DNA of 64,000 nucleotides from Scortum barcoo (lineage: Eukaryota > Chordata > Actinopteri > Centrarchiformes > Terapontidae). Positions 49,501-60,321 of the stretch are shown here, one piece after another; position 1 is the first letter of the stretch, and each line of letters begins with the position of its first letter. The translations under genes were made by a program, and so were the position numbers. The notes under the pieces were generated by a model. The model was given only the letters and a program-made list of their open reading frames with translations. It was not told the origin of the DNA and searched no databases. The stretch lies in assembly GCA_023238725.1 (NCBI GenBank), contig CM041546.1, forward strand, positions 22,266,085 through 22,330,084, given 5' to 3'.

Positions 49501-52500
49501 TGTTGAGTAGAGGGCCTGATGGGCAGATCACACGTTGACTCGAGACATCAGTGGCATTCAAATTACTACAACAACAACAAAAACATTCCTAATCTAATTC
49601 ATGTTACAGTCCATAAATATTAGACTAAATCTAATATTTACATTTCAAAGTGTCTGCCTATTCATGATTGGCAGCCACCAGGCTGGATATAAGTGTGGAA
49701 ACAAAGCTATTGTAACGTGACTTTGTGACTTCATCTGTAACTTATTTCAGGGATTAGACAGTAGTATAACGAGTGGTGTAGCACATGTTTTCCTTGCTTA
49801 AATATTGTCTTTATTGCCAAGGAGGTGTGGGAGAGGGTTTACCCACAGACAGGGAACACACATCTGTGTTTGGTGATGTTGGCTGTAATGAATCAAATAG
49901 ATGTCTGTTTGCTGCCCAAACACTGCTCAGTAGATTCTTTCTACTAAGGCCTTACTGGGCATCAATTTCAGTAATCAATTAACACTTTCCAATGGGTTTA
50001 TTAAAAAAAATTATACAAAGAAAAGATTTTGATAGAAATTACAAGTTATGGACCAGTTATGTGTTGTGGAACATATTTATCCTTCATGCCTCTGAGTGGA
50101 TAATAAGACTTAAGTTACTTTTAAATGAGTGTCAAGGAAGCTGATGTGGGCATCAGTCTGATGGGCAGGCCAGGCTGCAGTGGCCCAGAGGAAAATGGTT
50201 TCAGTTGAGTTGTTATGATGACAGACTGAAATACTTCAGCTGCTCTTAGAGGCCAGTGCACAAAGCTTAAGTGTTGAAACGTTTTGACTGTATGCGGTTT
50301 TGACCCCCCGGTGACAATAATGAGACTCCTCAGTCAGTCACACCTTTGTCCTCCAGGGAACATGACGCGAGCTTCACCCCGCCTCTCTGCTTCTGCCCTG
50401 GTCTACAACCTCTTGTATTTGTTTAAGTTGCCTTGTAATAGGGAGGTTGTGCTGGGATTTCAACTCAGCTGTGAGTGTGTACGCACAGTATGTGTATGCA
50501 AAGCCTGGCACCACGCACATGTGCGCTTGTAGGTGTTTTTTCTTGGTTGCCGTGTGAGACAAGTCAAATGACAAGGTGTAAGGTTGCCTCCTTTCTTTTT
50601 TCGCCTGCCACCTCCAGTGAAATGACTGCTGAGATATTTAAAAGGGAACGGCAGTGTTGGCCTCCATCAGACAGCTGCAGGCTGCTGTGAACTTGTGCTT
50701 GCTGATTGATGGCCCCTTTTAAAGCGCTGCTCGTGTCAGTCGTCCACTTTTATTAAGCTCCGGTACCTGGTGATTGTCATACCTCAGCGAGAGAAAAAGG
50801 TGGGCAGGTGAGCGCAAGTGGGAGCAGACGTCAGCGAGGGGTCACGACTGACTGGGGCCCATTTAATTTAAAAAAAAAAAAAAGAAAAGAAAAAAAAAAA
50901 AAGTAATTACCTTTGGGGTCGGTAAACGTGTAAAAGACCTGGAGATGTGTGGGGCCGTAGGGTGCAGGGGCTTCAAAGCGGCCCCACATGGCCGGGTCCC
51001 CTGCCCCAACTCTCTAACAGATTCTCTGATTAGCTCCTCTGTCACGGACCACAGGCACACACTGCGTCATCGCTCTATTATCAGACGCTCTAAATAGATG
51101 TGGAGCTGTCTGGTCTGCTCCTACTGTTGTAGAACAGGGCAGGAGTTAATGTGGTGGTCTCACCTCAGGCTGAGGAGATAATTGACTACCGGGCCTGGGG
51201 TAATGGAGCATTAGGCAGCAAAGCAATGAAATGCACCGATCATTATAGCTTACCCCACAATACACACTCACACACACCCTAAATCTAGAAGAATGAGTCA
51301 CACTTGGAAATTACGTAGCCAATTGCACACCTTAGCCAACTGCCCTCTCTAAGTTAGTTTGGCAAAAGAGGAAGGAAAAAACTTTTGCCATGGAAATACA
51401 GTATAGGCTAGGTTCAGGCTCCAGTTAGTTCCCATTTGTAGAAGCCTTAGCAGGGCCAAAGGTTGAATGAATAAATGCCTCACAGCATTAAAAGCATCAG
51501 TTTATGTCAAACATAGAGTTTAGTGTTGTCTGTTTTTCTGTGTTATTCCACAAATAAATGGCCGAGGAGGGACTAAATGTGGTTTTGGTACAAAGCCAAG
51601 ATGGTCTTGGTGAGGGCACAGGACATTTCTTCCGCCAACTGTGTGTGTTTCAAGTATTGAAGTAATTACAGTGTGTGTGTGCTTGTGCTTCTGTCTGACC
51701 AAGTGCGCACACACTCTCAAGGGGTTCATCTCTCACCTTGGAGGACAGGCAGAATGTGCCCTGTTGTCCAGAGGCAGCACTGAAACTGTATCCCCCACCT
51801 GTGTTAATGGTGTTTTCATAATGAATTACTTGAAAGGATCCTGCAGTGCTGTTGCCTCCTGCTTGTCCTTCGCTGTCCAGCTCTGTTGTCGTTGCTGCTG
51901 ACAAATCTTGAAGTGCTTCAAAACAGCGACAGATTTTATTCTCTCTGAATTTTTATAAGATCGTCGATATGCTGCCAATTCTCCCTTGGATTTTACCCCC
52001 ACAGATTTTTGAAAATGCATAGAAATTTGTGGGCGTTTTTTGCTGTTTGCCACAGTGTTTGGTTTTTAGACAAACACTAAGAGTATTCAAAGTCCTAAAA
52101 CATTTCAAAGCACAGAGAGACTTTAATTTGTACATTTCGAACTCCACTGTTAGTCGTCTAGATTTGTATAACCTTATGAGATATTTTGTGACTCTTAGTT
52201 CCTCAAAGGAAGTTATTCAGATTTGACAAAAACATTCATACCCCCCTTACGATGTACTGAAATACTGTGTTTAGTGTGGACAAATGTTAGCATGCTAACA
52301 AGCTAAACTAACACGGTGAACACGGTAAAGATTAGCATGTTTGCTCTGTCATTGTAAGCAGGTTAGCATGGCTACACTCTGTACATTAGCAATAAATAAT
52401 AGTGTAAACAAAGCTTTATTTTATGTGACATTGTATCTGGCAGAGAGTGTTTCAACATACATGGACTTTGATGGAAAAAGTGACGGAAACTGTAGGTCGT

Positions 52501-53321
52501 ATCTTATAGTTCAACTCGCAGTGGTTTGATACGTTTACTGTAGAGTATAGTTTTAAATTCTTTTAGAAAGAGCTTATGAAGATGTATGTCCAACTATAAA
52601 TGTGGGTGAAGTGAGGTTAATTAGACCGACCCTTTATTATATCCCTGGTCTCATGCCCAAGGTGAAGGAAGTTGTCTCTCTCTTTGGTATTTCACGAGGG
52701 GACGCCTGTCAGCTGCAAAATGTAATTGGCTAGAGAAAATGTGTGCCTGTATGTGCATGCATGGGTAATCCTGGACGTGCTTGTGGATTATAATTTGCGG
52801 CACTTCCTGTGAAAGCCTGTGGACGCTGTGGAAATTAGAGCAGAGTGTTGCGCACTCCCGTACTAGAGGCCATGGAAGTGGACTAATCATGCGGGCATCC
52901 TGTCTCGGAGCTCTTGCACACATAGAGAGGAGCTAAAATGGCACTTATGCAACAGTTGAGGAAGAACCCTCAGATTAGAGGTATCATTTTACTTCGCATG
53001 ACCTGTTTACCAATTTTATCTAATGACCACTGTTGTCTCTCTGATTATTTTTGCTTCAAGCGGACTCCAAAGTGCAGCAGGGTTGCTGTGTTCGATTGCG
53101 TTTGGCTCTCCATTGCAGTAGTTGGCGGAGAGACTAATAATGAGCTGATGTTCTCTTATCCCTCCCCTGCTCTCTCTCTTTCTCTCTTTCTCTGTCCTGC
53201 TCGGTGTCTCTCACCTTCCCCTCCTGACATGCAGCTGGCTGGCCGTGGGACTAAGGAGAACAAATGCTCCATGAAGGCAGTGGAGGAGATGCTGGAGTCC
53301 ATGCAGATCACCATGTCTTAG
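30105..53321 (+). CDS. emc2: ER membrane protein complex subunit 2 (TPR protein), complete
   Basis: EMC2 (formerly TTC35) is the cytosolic TPR subunit of the ER membrane protein complex. The complex inserts tail-anchored proteins and the first segments of multipass proteins into the ER membrane, and EMC2 forms part of its cytosolic cap. Eleven exons join to 891 bases: 296 codons and TAG, against 297 in human, with the same exon count. The product begins MASVSEMYDVGWEEMRDKLR and includes [54 protein letters not shown] and YFAQALRLNNRNMRALFGLY, ending LESMQITMS. TPR-like helical pairs cover roughly residues 74-122 and 150-230. There is no signal peptide or membrane segment, as expected for a cytosolic subunit. 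The one oddity is a residue apparently lost at the exon 5/6 junction. All introns are GT-AG. Confidence 0.97.
30145..31109 (+). other. emc2 intron 1
   Basis: Intron of 965 bases that contains a long AT/GT microsatellite (30702-30809). Nothing else was recognised. Confidence 0.85.
30702..30809. repeat. AT dinucleotide microsatellite with GT interruptions
   Basis: About 108 bases of alternating AT, with a short TGTATATGTGTGTAT interruption at about 30720-30735. It is self-complementary and can form hairpins or a cruciform. Confidence 0.95.
31110..31223 (+). CDS. emc2: emc2 coding exon 2
   Basis: 114 bases encoding EMRDKLRKWREDNCRNSEQI through HASKLGDD plus one base. Acceptor TGTCCACAG, donor GTAAGTG. 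Confidence 0.97.
31224..34091 (+). other. emc2 intron 2
   Basis: AT-rich intron of about 2.9 kb with no recognised gene or repeat. Confidence 0.8.
34092..34156 (+). CDS. emc2: emc2 coding exon 3
   Basis: 65 bases encoding [20 protein letters not shown] then AL. Acceptor TTCTGCCCAG, donor GTAAGT. It ends in phase 0 after codon 73. Confidence 0.97.
34157..35101 (+). other. emc2 intron 3
   Basis: Intron of 945 bases. The open frame at 34569-34913 matches no family and is taken as chance. Confidence 0.8.
35102..35187 (+). CDS. emc2: emc2 coding exon 4
   Basis: 86 bases encoding TCLQELRKQFPDSHRVKRLS through GMRLEALE plus two bases. Acceptor CCTTGCAG, donor GTAAGC. Confidence 0.97.
35289..35340 (+). 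repeat. G-rich minisatellite GGTGGTGATGGG
   Basis: Imperfect tandem units with five runs of four to six G separated by T, AT or TGGTGAT. This meets the usual G-quadruplex pattern on the sense strand of emc2. Confidence 0.85.
36123..36172. repeat. CA microsatellite, 25 units
   Basis: Uninterrupted CA repeat of 50 bases in emc2 intron 4. Confidence 0.97.
37041..37090 (+). repeat. CT and C10 repeat forming the exon 5 polypyrimidine tract
   Basis: A T-rich start, CT repeats, a run of about ten C and more CT repeats end directly at the AAG acceptor of emc2 exon 5. The splice-site pyrimidine tract is therefore itself a microsatellite. Confidence 0.9.
37094..37152 (+). CDS. emc2: emc2 coding exon 5
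   Basis: 59 bases completing Arg and encoding YDEANKHYDAILQDDPTNT plus one base. The donor is GTAAGG. The acceptor AAG follows a long CT and C repeat. Confidence 0.95.
37153..41848 (+). other. emc2 intron 5
   Basis: Intron of about 4.7 kb with T-rich runs (about 38306-38326) and a TTTA repeat (40073-40093). Several overlapping open frames near 38777-39162 on both strands look like chance in a locally GC-richer patch. Confidence 0.8.
41849..41930 (+). CDS. emc2: emc2 coding exon 6
   Basis: 82 bases encoding (A)RKRKISILKAQGKSTEAIRE through LNEYLE plus two bases, then donor GTGAGTG. Two AG acceptors lie 4 bases apart, after 41844 and 41848. Only the second keeps the frame with exon 5 as defined by its GT donor. 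Orthologs have two alanines at this junction, whereas this join gives one. Confidence 0.88.
41931..42208 (+). other. emc2 intron 6
   Basis: Short intron of 278 bases. Nothing else was recognised. Confidence 0.85.
42209..42268 (+). CDS. emc2: emc2 coding exon 7
   Basis: 60 bases encoding [19 protein letters not shown] plus split codons at both ends. Acceptor GTTCACAG, donor GTAAATAC. Confidence 0.97.
42269..45720 (+). other. emc2 intron 7
   Basis: Intron of about 3.5 kb that carries a GT microsatellite at 43547-43578. Open frames around 43549-44060 on both strands are not recognisable proteins. Confidence 0.8.
43547..43578. repeat. GT microsatellite, 16 units
   Basis: Uninterrupted GT repeat in emc2 intron 7. 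Confidence 0.97.
45721..45802 (+). CDS. emc2: emc2 coding exon 8
   Basis: 82 bases encoding (D)[20 protein letters not shown] through YCEQYAE. Acceptor TTTCCACAG, donor GTAGGT. TPR-type helical repeat. Confidence 0.97.
46057..46167 (+). CDS. emc2: emc2 coding exon 9
   Basis: 111 bases (37 codons) encoding [20 protein letters not shown] through ALFGLYM. Acceptor CACACAG, donor GTGAGT. Confidence 0.97.
46168..47860 (+). other. emc2 intron 9
   Basis: Intron of about 1.7 kb with A-rich (47233-47246) and T-rich (47525-47540) runs. The 144-codon open frame at 46691-47125 matches no family. Confidence 0.8.
47861..47965 (+). CDS. emc2: emc2 coding exon 10
   Basis: 105 bases (35 codons) encoding SASHIAASPKVSAKMKKDNM through ATQINRAYK. 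Acceptor TTTCCTCTAG, donor GTGAGT. Confidence 0.97.
48907..48927. repeat. GA microsatellite
   Basis: About ten GA units in emc2 intron 10. Confidence 0.9.
52266..52395 (+). repeat. Teleost dispersed repeat fragment (TTAGCATGCTAAC type)
   Basis: Contains GTGTTTAGTG, CAAATGTTAGCATGCTAACA, AGCTAAACTAACACGGTGAA and AGCATG, words shared with the longer copy at 56015-56470. Confidence 0.6.
53235..53321 (+). CDS. emc2: emc2 coding exon 11 and stop
   Basis: 87 bases including TAG, encoding LAGRGTKENKCSMKAVEEML then ESMQITMS. The acceptor is GACATGCAG, after a TCTCTTTCTCTC tract. Confidence 0.96.
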   Translation: MAGRGTKENKCSMKAVEEMLESMQITMS

Positions 53322-53850
53322 ATGCCCCGGTCCACGCCTTCCCTCCTCTTCACCCACAAGCCACATGGAGCAACATGGTAGCTCAAATAGCCTTGCGATG
53401 TGACCCGAACCGGATCTTTTAACAATTTTTTTTTCTTTATCCCTTGAAGTTTGGTTCTGTAATTGATTGAACTTGACAATGGAAGACATTTGTTTCCTTC
53501 AAGTGCAAAGATTTCCCCACCCATCTGGAACATACAACAGCAAAATCCAAGTACTCAAACTTTTTTTAAACAGGTTGCTACGTAGTATTTACACAGACTG
53601 GATTATCTCATCCCTCCCCCCATGTTGTCTTTTAGGTAACCTTGAACTGATATCACTAATTCACATCACACATCCACATTAAGGCTATAACTCTGACCAG
53701 GAGAGATAACAAGCTGTACAGTAAATGCTATTTATAAGACAATGTGGAGATCCCACCTGTCTGCACTGAGCTCCTTTACTATTACGTACTATCTGTAAAT
53801 GAAACATCTTTATCTAATAAAACTTGTTTGTTTTTTTTTTTGTCCAGTCT
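53322..53850 (+). other. emc2: emc2 3' UTR
   Basis: Untranslated tail from the stop codon to the first polyadenylation signal and the GT/T-rich element after it (about 53825-53842). The true cleavage position is inferred. Confidence 0.7.
53816..53821 (+). terminator. emc2: emc2 polyadenylation signal AATAAA
   Basis: Canonical hexamer about 495 bases after the stop, followed within 10-20 bases by a T-rich downstream element. Confidence 0.8.
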
Positions 53851-53863
53851 ATCAAAATGTCTT

Positions 53864-53869
53864 AATAAA
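53864..53869 (+). terminator. emc2: Second AATAAA, possible alternative emc2 polyA signal
   Basis: Another canonical hexamer 48 bases further on. It could be used for a slightly longer 3' end. Confidence 0.5.
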
Positions 53870-56014
53870 AGTAGGACTGATTGCCGAGTTAAAAATACAT
53901 TTTCTCCATGTGTTTTTTACTTCCATGAATTGAAATAGTCATGTTGTCCCCAGCAGTGCTGCTCATTGACACATTTGATCCTGTTAAAATGATCCTGGAG
54001 GAGGATGAGAGACGTTTGTCATTATGAAGGCAGCAGTGCTAACAACGGGGGCATTAAAAAAGGGCCTCTTCTTTCCCAGTGATTCCAGCTGGGAAATCCT
54101 GCCTTTCAATTACCCCGGACAGCAGCTGAACCAACTTCAGCACACTGAAGAACACCTCTGTCATTTCAGTTTAGGGAGCCTTGGCAGATCGCTGCCAGTA
54201 ATTAACACGCCACAAGTTGGGGGGGAAAAAAAAAAAAAAAAAAAAAACTGTATTCATGGATCTGGGAACTTGACAGGCAGGGGAAGAAAGACATATTGGT
54301 GCTGTGAGAAGCGGCCCTGGTTTTCTCTGCTGTGTGACCAGTGCGCTCGGTTCACCGGGTTCTGTAATTGTTGAATCTGAATTGATCCAAATGATCATCT
54401 TAAGTTGTCACTCACCCGTGCAGGGTCAGCTGTTACTTCCATTTCTTTTGTTTATTAAGTCATGGCAATTGTCTCATAATTTCACTCTTCGTCTGATGGA
54501 AAACTTGAGTGTTGAGTTTATGGTCTTTTTTGGACGGCTTTTAAATTGAGAGAGGTCACCAGCTCAGAGCCTGGAGTGTGGAAAGCCGTTTTCTCAACTT
54601 TTTAATACTCTCTGGCCTTGGTCAGTGGATGAATGTGTCTGCATTTGATTTGCCTCACCAATCTGGCGGAACCAATGAAAGCCAGGGGACGTTTGAGCGT
54701 AAACTGACTTGAGTTATTTTTACAGGGAAAGGGCTGGGGCTAAATGAAGCTCTTTTTGAAGAGTTACAGAAGGAGAGCTGTTTGATTTGAAGCAGAGAGA
54801 TTCCTTTTTGTTGTAGCTCCTACATAAATACTGCTGTACTTGCAAAGGTCATTTGTGAACTTGTAACGGGAATAAAGGTTGTCAATCAGTTTGATGGGTT
54901 GTCATTATGAGATATTAGTATCCAGTGCCAGCTACACTGAAGCAATAGTGCCATCTGTAGTCTGGATGAAGAACTCATTTGGCTAAAACCTTTGACTGCA
55001 TGCAGCAATGAGTGACAGCCTGCACCTGGGAGGAGGCTGTCACTGTCATGCACTAAACATCATGTAAACTTAACCTGTATGTGATGCTATTTCTTGCCTG
55101 TCTGCAACTCCAATTTACTGAGCAAGGAAAAAAAAAAAAAAAGCAGGCTATGCACCATTTGTCAGTCATGAATCCTGATCAATCTTTTCCTTGTGTTCGG
55201 CTGTGCTATCCAAACATATCCTTGTAGAGTCAAGAAAAATAACCCGTTGGCCCTGCTGTGAATCGTAGGCTCTGAATAAACCCCAGCATCACTTCTCACC
55301 TCACTGTTTACAACGCCTCCAGCTCAGCCTTTTCAACTTTTGTCCCAGTAGCTCAGAGCTTACACGAACATCTTGCCGGTCCATACCTGGACAGCCGAGC
55401 CAGACCAAAAGGCAGAACGAGGCGAGGGGAGAACCTTATAACCCCACTAAGCCTCTGGCTCAGCTTAGTGTGTGTAGGGGATTCACTATTAGTGCTGCCC
55501 GTAATCCTGGATTCCCTGGAAGATTAGCCCCTGGAGAGGGTTTGCTTGTCCTCAGCTGCTCTGCAGTGGCCAGGTTAGCCGAACAGGATGAGCCCTGGGA
55601 TGATGAGCTTACACTGAGATAGAGCCGTGCCTGATCAGCCTATTTATCAAAAGAGGGGGTCATGACTGATTTACGACTGTCCAAGGCTCGCATTCAAAGA
55701 CACATTTAAATAGTTGTCTGGTGATGTAATAATGCTTATTAAGGTCTGTCTTCTTGGCAATAATTATGTATTTACATTGAAACAGTAAAAGGACACAAAA
55801 CATGTTCAAAATCCTTTTTTTTGCTGTACACTGCCTTCATTTATCATCCATTGGATAGCTCATCAAGATGACTGACAAGTGCTGGGGCAAGAGGCGTTTA
55901 CGACTAAGTGCAGTTTCCTGTTAAAGTCTTAAACCAAGACTGTCAAATAAGAATGATGTCCACAATGAGAGGAGTGGACGCTCCTGAAAGATTGCTCTGC
56001 ATAAAACAGTTTTT
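53870..56014. other. Gene-free DNA downstream of emc2, proximal part
   Basis: No gene was recognised. It has an A-rich run (54228-54246), another (55127-55142) and an isolated AATAAA near 54871. Confidence 0.7.
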
Positions 56015-56470
56015 AGCCCAGCGAACAGCACGGCTCCACAGAGTGGTCCACCACTTTGGTCCAGACTGAAATATCTCAGTAACTAACAGTACCAGATGGA
56101 TCACCATTACATTCTGTGAAGACATACATGGTCCCCGAAGGATGAGGCCTGAATGACAGTGATCATCACCGTCAGGCTGACATTTGTGGTTTCGAGTGTA
56201 ATGTCTCAACAGAGGATTGCAATGAACTGTAGTACAGAAATTCATTTTGTCCAATACTTTGGTTTGTAGCTACACAACTCATGACATTCCCATCAGGCTC
56301 GGCTGCACTTTGTGTTTAGTGAGCAAATGTTAGCATGCTGCAACAGTAAGAGTGTAAAGCTGGAGGCTCTGTGTGAAGACGTACTCAGGAACATGCTTTT
56401 AGCTAAAAGCTACAACAGTGATGGTATTAACATGCTGATGTTTAGCACTGTGCTTGTAGCCCAGCTGTAG
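56015..56470 (+). repeat. Teleost dispersed repeat, longer copy (TTAGCATGCTAAC type)
   Basis: Reads GGTCCACCACTTTGGTCCAG, ACTGAAATATCTCAGTAACT, then TTTGTCCAATACTTTGGTTT, ATGACATTCCCATCAGGCTC, CTGCACTTTGTGTTTAGTG and GCAAATGTTAGCATGCT, ending near AACATGCTGATGTTTAGCA. I recognise it as a common percomorph repeat. It is diverged and carries internal changes. Confidence 0.7.
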
Positions 56471-58469
56471 TGTTACTGTCGTAGTGGAAAAGAGAGGGTG
56501 GGGGTGGTCAGAGAAACCATGAAGGAACAAGAAAGTGCAGGACTGTGAGACAGAGGGAGGAGCAAAGTGCTCCATGATGCTCAGGACACAGGGCAGGGGA
56601 AGTTTCCCAAGGTGAGGGAGTGAGTGGAAAGGGAGAGCAGGGCTCCAGCTAGCTCATCCATCTCTGTCCGTTTTAGGGGGAGAGGCTGGGAGTGCTAAAG
56701 ATGGATGAGGCATGCGGTGCTAAATCCTGCGCTGTCCAGTCGCGCCACCGGGCCTGGTGATGAAATAGTGTTTTGGCTGCGAGTAGGAACGGCCTGACCC
56801 ACTCCCTCTTTTCTGGGAATGGAGATGCAGGAGAAGCAGCGAGTTGGACCCGTGAGTCAAATAACACCTGACACGTGGAGGAGAGCTGTGAGGAGGTATC
56901 TGCTCCAGTCGCCACGCAACGGGCTGTACAGAATTCACTTAAGAAAATCACAACAATCTGTGACTCTCGGGGCGCTTCCAAGCTTTTGATCCATTTCAAT
57001 TAGCTTTGAATATTAACACACATAATGCATGCACATTTTTAAATTCTGGGGTATTTGCATAGATTTGCTTGGCTTGTCGTGTCAAATTAAATCTGCATTT
57101 GTGATTAAATTAATTTTGTGGAAAATAATATTTGACAAGCGTGCATTCATCAAAGTGTGGTGTTGTTTTGTCTTGGATACAGTGCTGCGAGTTGACCACA
57201 TCTCATTCATCCATCAGACACAGCACAGGCGGAGAGTCTTAACTACTTCACTACATACTGATAAGGAGGTGGGATGTTTACATGAACAAAGGGAGATTTG
57301 TATTGCATAATAATATGCATGCATTGCATATGAAGCAATAAGTAGTGTCAGCTGTGCTATTTCTTTCTGCTCATTGCACAACATCTCCTTGTTGATCTTT
57401 TCTTAGTTTTCCCCGACACAATTGCACCAGCATGAATGCAAACTTAATTTTTTCTCCAAGGGCATCAATGCTGGGAAATAATTTCCTCTCAAGGCAAGAG
57501 AACATCCCCGGGAAAACCATGTGTGTGTGTTTGAGAGTGAGAGAATGTGTGGTTATGAAAGTGTGATTATGAATGTGCAGACAATGTGCAGGCATGCCTT
57601 TGTGTCAGCTTGAGTTTGTGCACGCATGAGAGCGAGAGTGTGTGTGAGATTTTGTGGTAATTTCAACAATATGAAGAGCTTTTGCCCGAGGAATTAAAAG
57701 TATTGGCCTCAGGCGGTGCTTGTACTCCTAAGCCTCTTGACCAGGAGGCTCCAGACTGCTGCGATCTCCTTCCAGGGGATATTCTGTGGCCTCCACAGGC
57801 CTCTCTGGTTGTTGCGCCGGCTTCTCAGCTCCAGGCTCTCTGGCAGAGGCCGCGGCCGTACACATGTTGAGGCTGCATCCTGTCTGCAAACTCTGTCACA
57901 GCACGGGGCATGTGTCAGATCACAGAGGGGCAAGTTGCTGGCTCCAGTCGACAGTTGCTCTTTCCAGCGCAGGCTTCCCAAACCACAAATCCCCTCTCAG
58001 AGCGTCTTCTCAGCCAGAATGCACAAGCTTACCCCACACAAGGCCCGGGGCCTAATTACAAAAAGGAGGGAAAACCAGAATTGGCTACTGATTGAGCTTC
58101 CTGGGTGAATGTTAATGGCGACCACAGAGTGATATTTTATACCCTGAGAGGGATGCAACAGAGACTGTGTGTGGAATTCGGGGAGTTTTGGGGTTGTACA
58201 GACAAAGCTTTACATGGGTTTATGAACACATACAAGCTGCAACACGCTCTTTTATTCCATAGGCACTGCGAGATGTCTCGTCTATTCCATCCATGAATAG
58301 TCGACACCATTTTACTGCGCTGCTGGAGTCAAAGGAGTTCAAAGGCTTTGTGCCAAACCTCACTCCGACTGGGAACAATGGGACACATATTCCTCCACAT
58401 TGCAGAGTTGATGCTGTGTGAACACTTCCTTCTCTAAATTTTAATTCCCCACATACCATACTGTCAATG

Positions 58470-58640
58470 TTGGACTGCGACTAAGCACATTCACTCAAGT
58501 ACTACATAATTTAAAGGTACATGTACTGTACTTGAATATTTTTATTTTATGCTAATTTACACATCTCCTTCACTACATTTAAGGGATAAATATGTTTTTT
58601 TTTCACTCCAAGTACTTTTCTTTAATTATCTTTCTCAAAT
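58470..58640 (+). repeat. Teleost CAAGTACT-type repeat, first part
   Basis: Contains TTGGACTGCGACTAAGCACA, TTCACTCAAGTACTACATAA, ATGTACTGTACTTGAATATT and CTTCACTACATTTAAGGGAT. This is the start of a common fish repeat, and the copy at 62241-62390 shows the other end. Confidence 0.65.
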
Positions 58641-58715
58641 AATATAAAGCTAAAGCCAGCAGCGAGCTAACTTAGCTTAACTTAGGAAACAGGGACAACA
58701 GCTAGCTTGGCTGTG
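58641..58715 (+). repeat. Sense fragment of the repeat family at 24975
   Basis: Contains AAGCTAAAGCCAGCAGCGAG, CTAACTTAGCTTAACTTAGG and CAACAGCTAGCTTGGCTGTG. It joins directly to the preceding repeat. Confidence 0.55.
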
Positions 58716-58762
58716 TCGACTGTGACTGTCATTTTTCCACTAAACTGCACTTGAACGTCAAC

Positions 58763-58845
58763 AATGAGCTTTAGAGGCGCTGATAGGATGACTTTGTTGG
58801 CTTTGGACAGAAGCAGACTGTTTGTCCCTTTATAGTCTTTACACA
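58763..58845 (-). repeat. Antisense fragment of the same family
   Basis: The reverse complement reads TCTGTCCAAAGCCAACAAAG, then GCGCCTCTAAAGCTCATTG, the part of this family that normally follows the TTAGCTTAGC section. Confidence 0.55.
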
Positions 58846-59420
58846 GTGCTGCAGGAATGAGACTTGAAACATGGAAATGAGTTAACATTGTCATACATAC
58901 TACTGTTTGCTTTGTTAGTTTAATTAGTTTAATTAGTTAATTATTTCTTTCGTATGGGTTTTTGGTCAGATGCCGGAGGTAAGGTCTGTTTTTTATATTT
59001 TCACATTTTGGTCTGTGACATAAAACGTTAATACATTTTGAAGCTTTTACGTCTTTAAAAGGAGATTGCTAACAAGTGGCTAAATGAGACTACAGTGATA
59101 GTTGGGGACATTAAACGCCATCATGACAAACATGCCCACTGATCTGTCTTTACAGCTGCAAATTTGCGGTTCAGTTGAAGTCAAAGTTTGTTTATAGCTT
59201 TTTCCTTCTTGGGGTTGCATTTATTCTTCAAAAATCTCTATTATGTGGTGTTCATTTGTAAAGATTATCTCACTGAAGAAAACATGTAAGTATCATAAAC
59301 GCTCACCTCTCTTGTTTGAGTTTATTTTCTACGAACAAACTTTTAAAAAATCCCATAAACTTTTGTCAAACTAAACTATGACATTTCTGCAGCACTCCAT
59401 ACTAAACTCATCGAACTGTT

Positions 59421-59497
59421 GGCTAGCTTTAGCTTTGTACTGTGGTATCAAACTTCTCCGCTAACTCTCAGCACAAAAACATTAGAGTATTTCCCTA
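59421..59497 (-). repeat. Antisense fragment, 5' part of the same family
   Basis: The reverse complement contains GGGAAATACTCTAATG, GAGAGTTAGCGGAGAAGTTT and GATACCAC, then GCTAAAGCTAGCC. Together with 58763-58845 it may be one antisense copy split by other sequence. Confidence 0.5.
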
Positions 59498-60321
59498 AAT
59501 ATCTCCACCTGCTCCACTTGTGTTTTTAAACTGTGGTACCGTACAGTGTTAGCTCATGACTCAGCATCCTCTACCTGTTACAGTAGGCCGAGGTCCTCCG
59601 CTTATTTCCAAAGCATTTTGCGCTAACTCCAACAGCATGTTTTCCTTTGTAGTCATCTCCAACAATATTGTATTCATTTCATCCACATGTGCAGCCATGC
59701 ATGGTTTAATTTATCAGCTGGCTGTTTCTTCTGTCCTCGTGGTGGCCATTCGTCTCCTCGGCTGTCTCCGGGGCGGTTTGGTAGCTGTTCATTTCCCCAA
59801 CTGTGATAACTGGTCAACATGGAGGGGTTTAAAAAACACAAGGTGAAAAGCCTGACTCAGCCGGGGCGTTATTTGATATGTGTAAATTATGGCATCAGTG
59901 AGAGATCGGAGCCTACATCTGCAGGACATACCGACATGCAATGCAGTCTGCCGACGGCTGCCTTTGACTGCACGCCTCTCCCCGCTGCTCGCCCGCCGTC
60001 TCACTTTGCAGCGTACCAAGGTTATTAGATCCGTTCTCATATACATCCAGTCAGGACCCATCGCTCTCTTTCCCCCGTGACATGATCTGTAATGGACACG
60101 AAAACATACGGCACCCTCTGTTGTGGAAAATAAGGGGGAATTTTCGAGTAGCCTTCCACGGCGGATGCGAGTGAACTCTGCCGTGTTATTGCCACGTACA
60201 CCCACACACACACACACATTCTCGTCACAGTTTTACGTGCGCCCACACTATGCACCAATGCAGGCTACCCGCGTCTTGCATACACACACACATACTTGTG
60301 GGGACACACACACACATTCTC

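Larger units (their letters stand above)
47966..53234 (+). other. emc2 intron 10, the longest
   Basis: Intron of about 5.3 kb. It contains a GA microsatellite (48907-48927), an A-rich run (50868-50902) and a fragment of a teleost repeat (52266-52395). Confidence 0.8.

Noticed and set aside
57682..58108. Overlapping open frames in several frames downstream of emc2
   Set aside because: Three frames on plus and one on minus are open at once, as expected from local GC-rich composition, and no product is recognisable.
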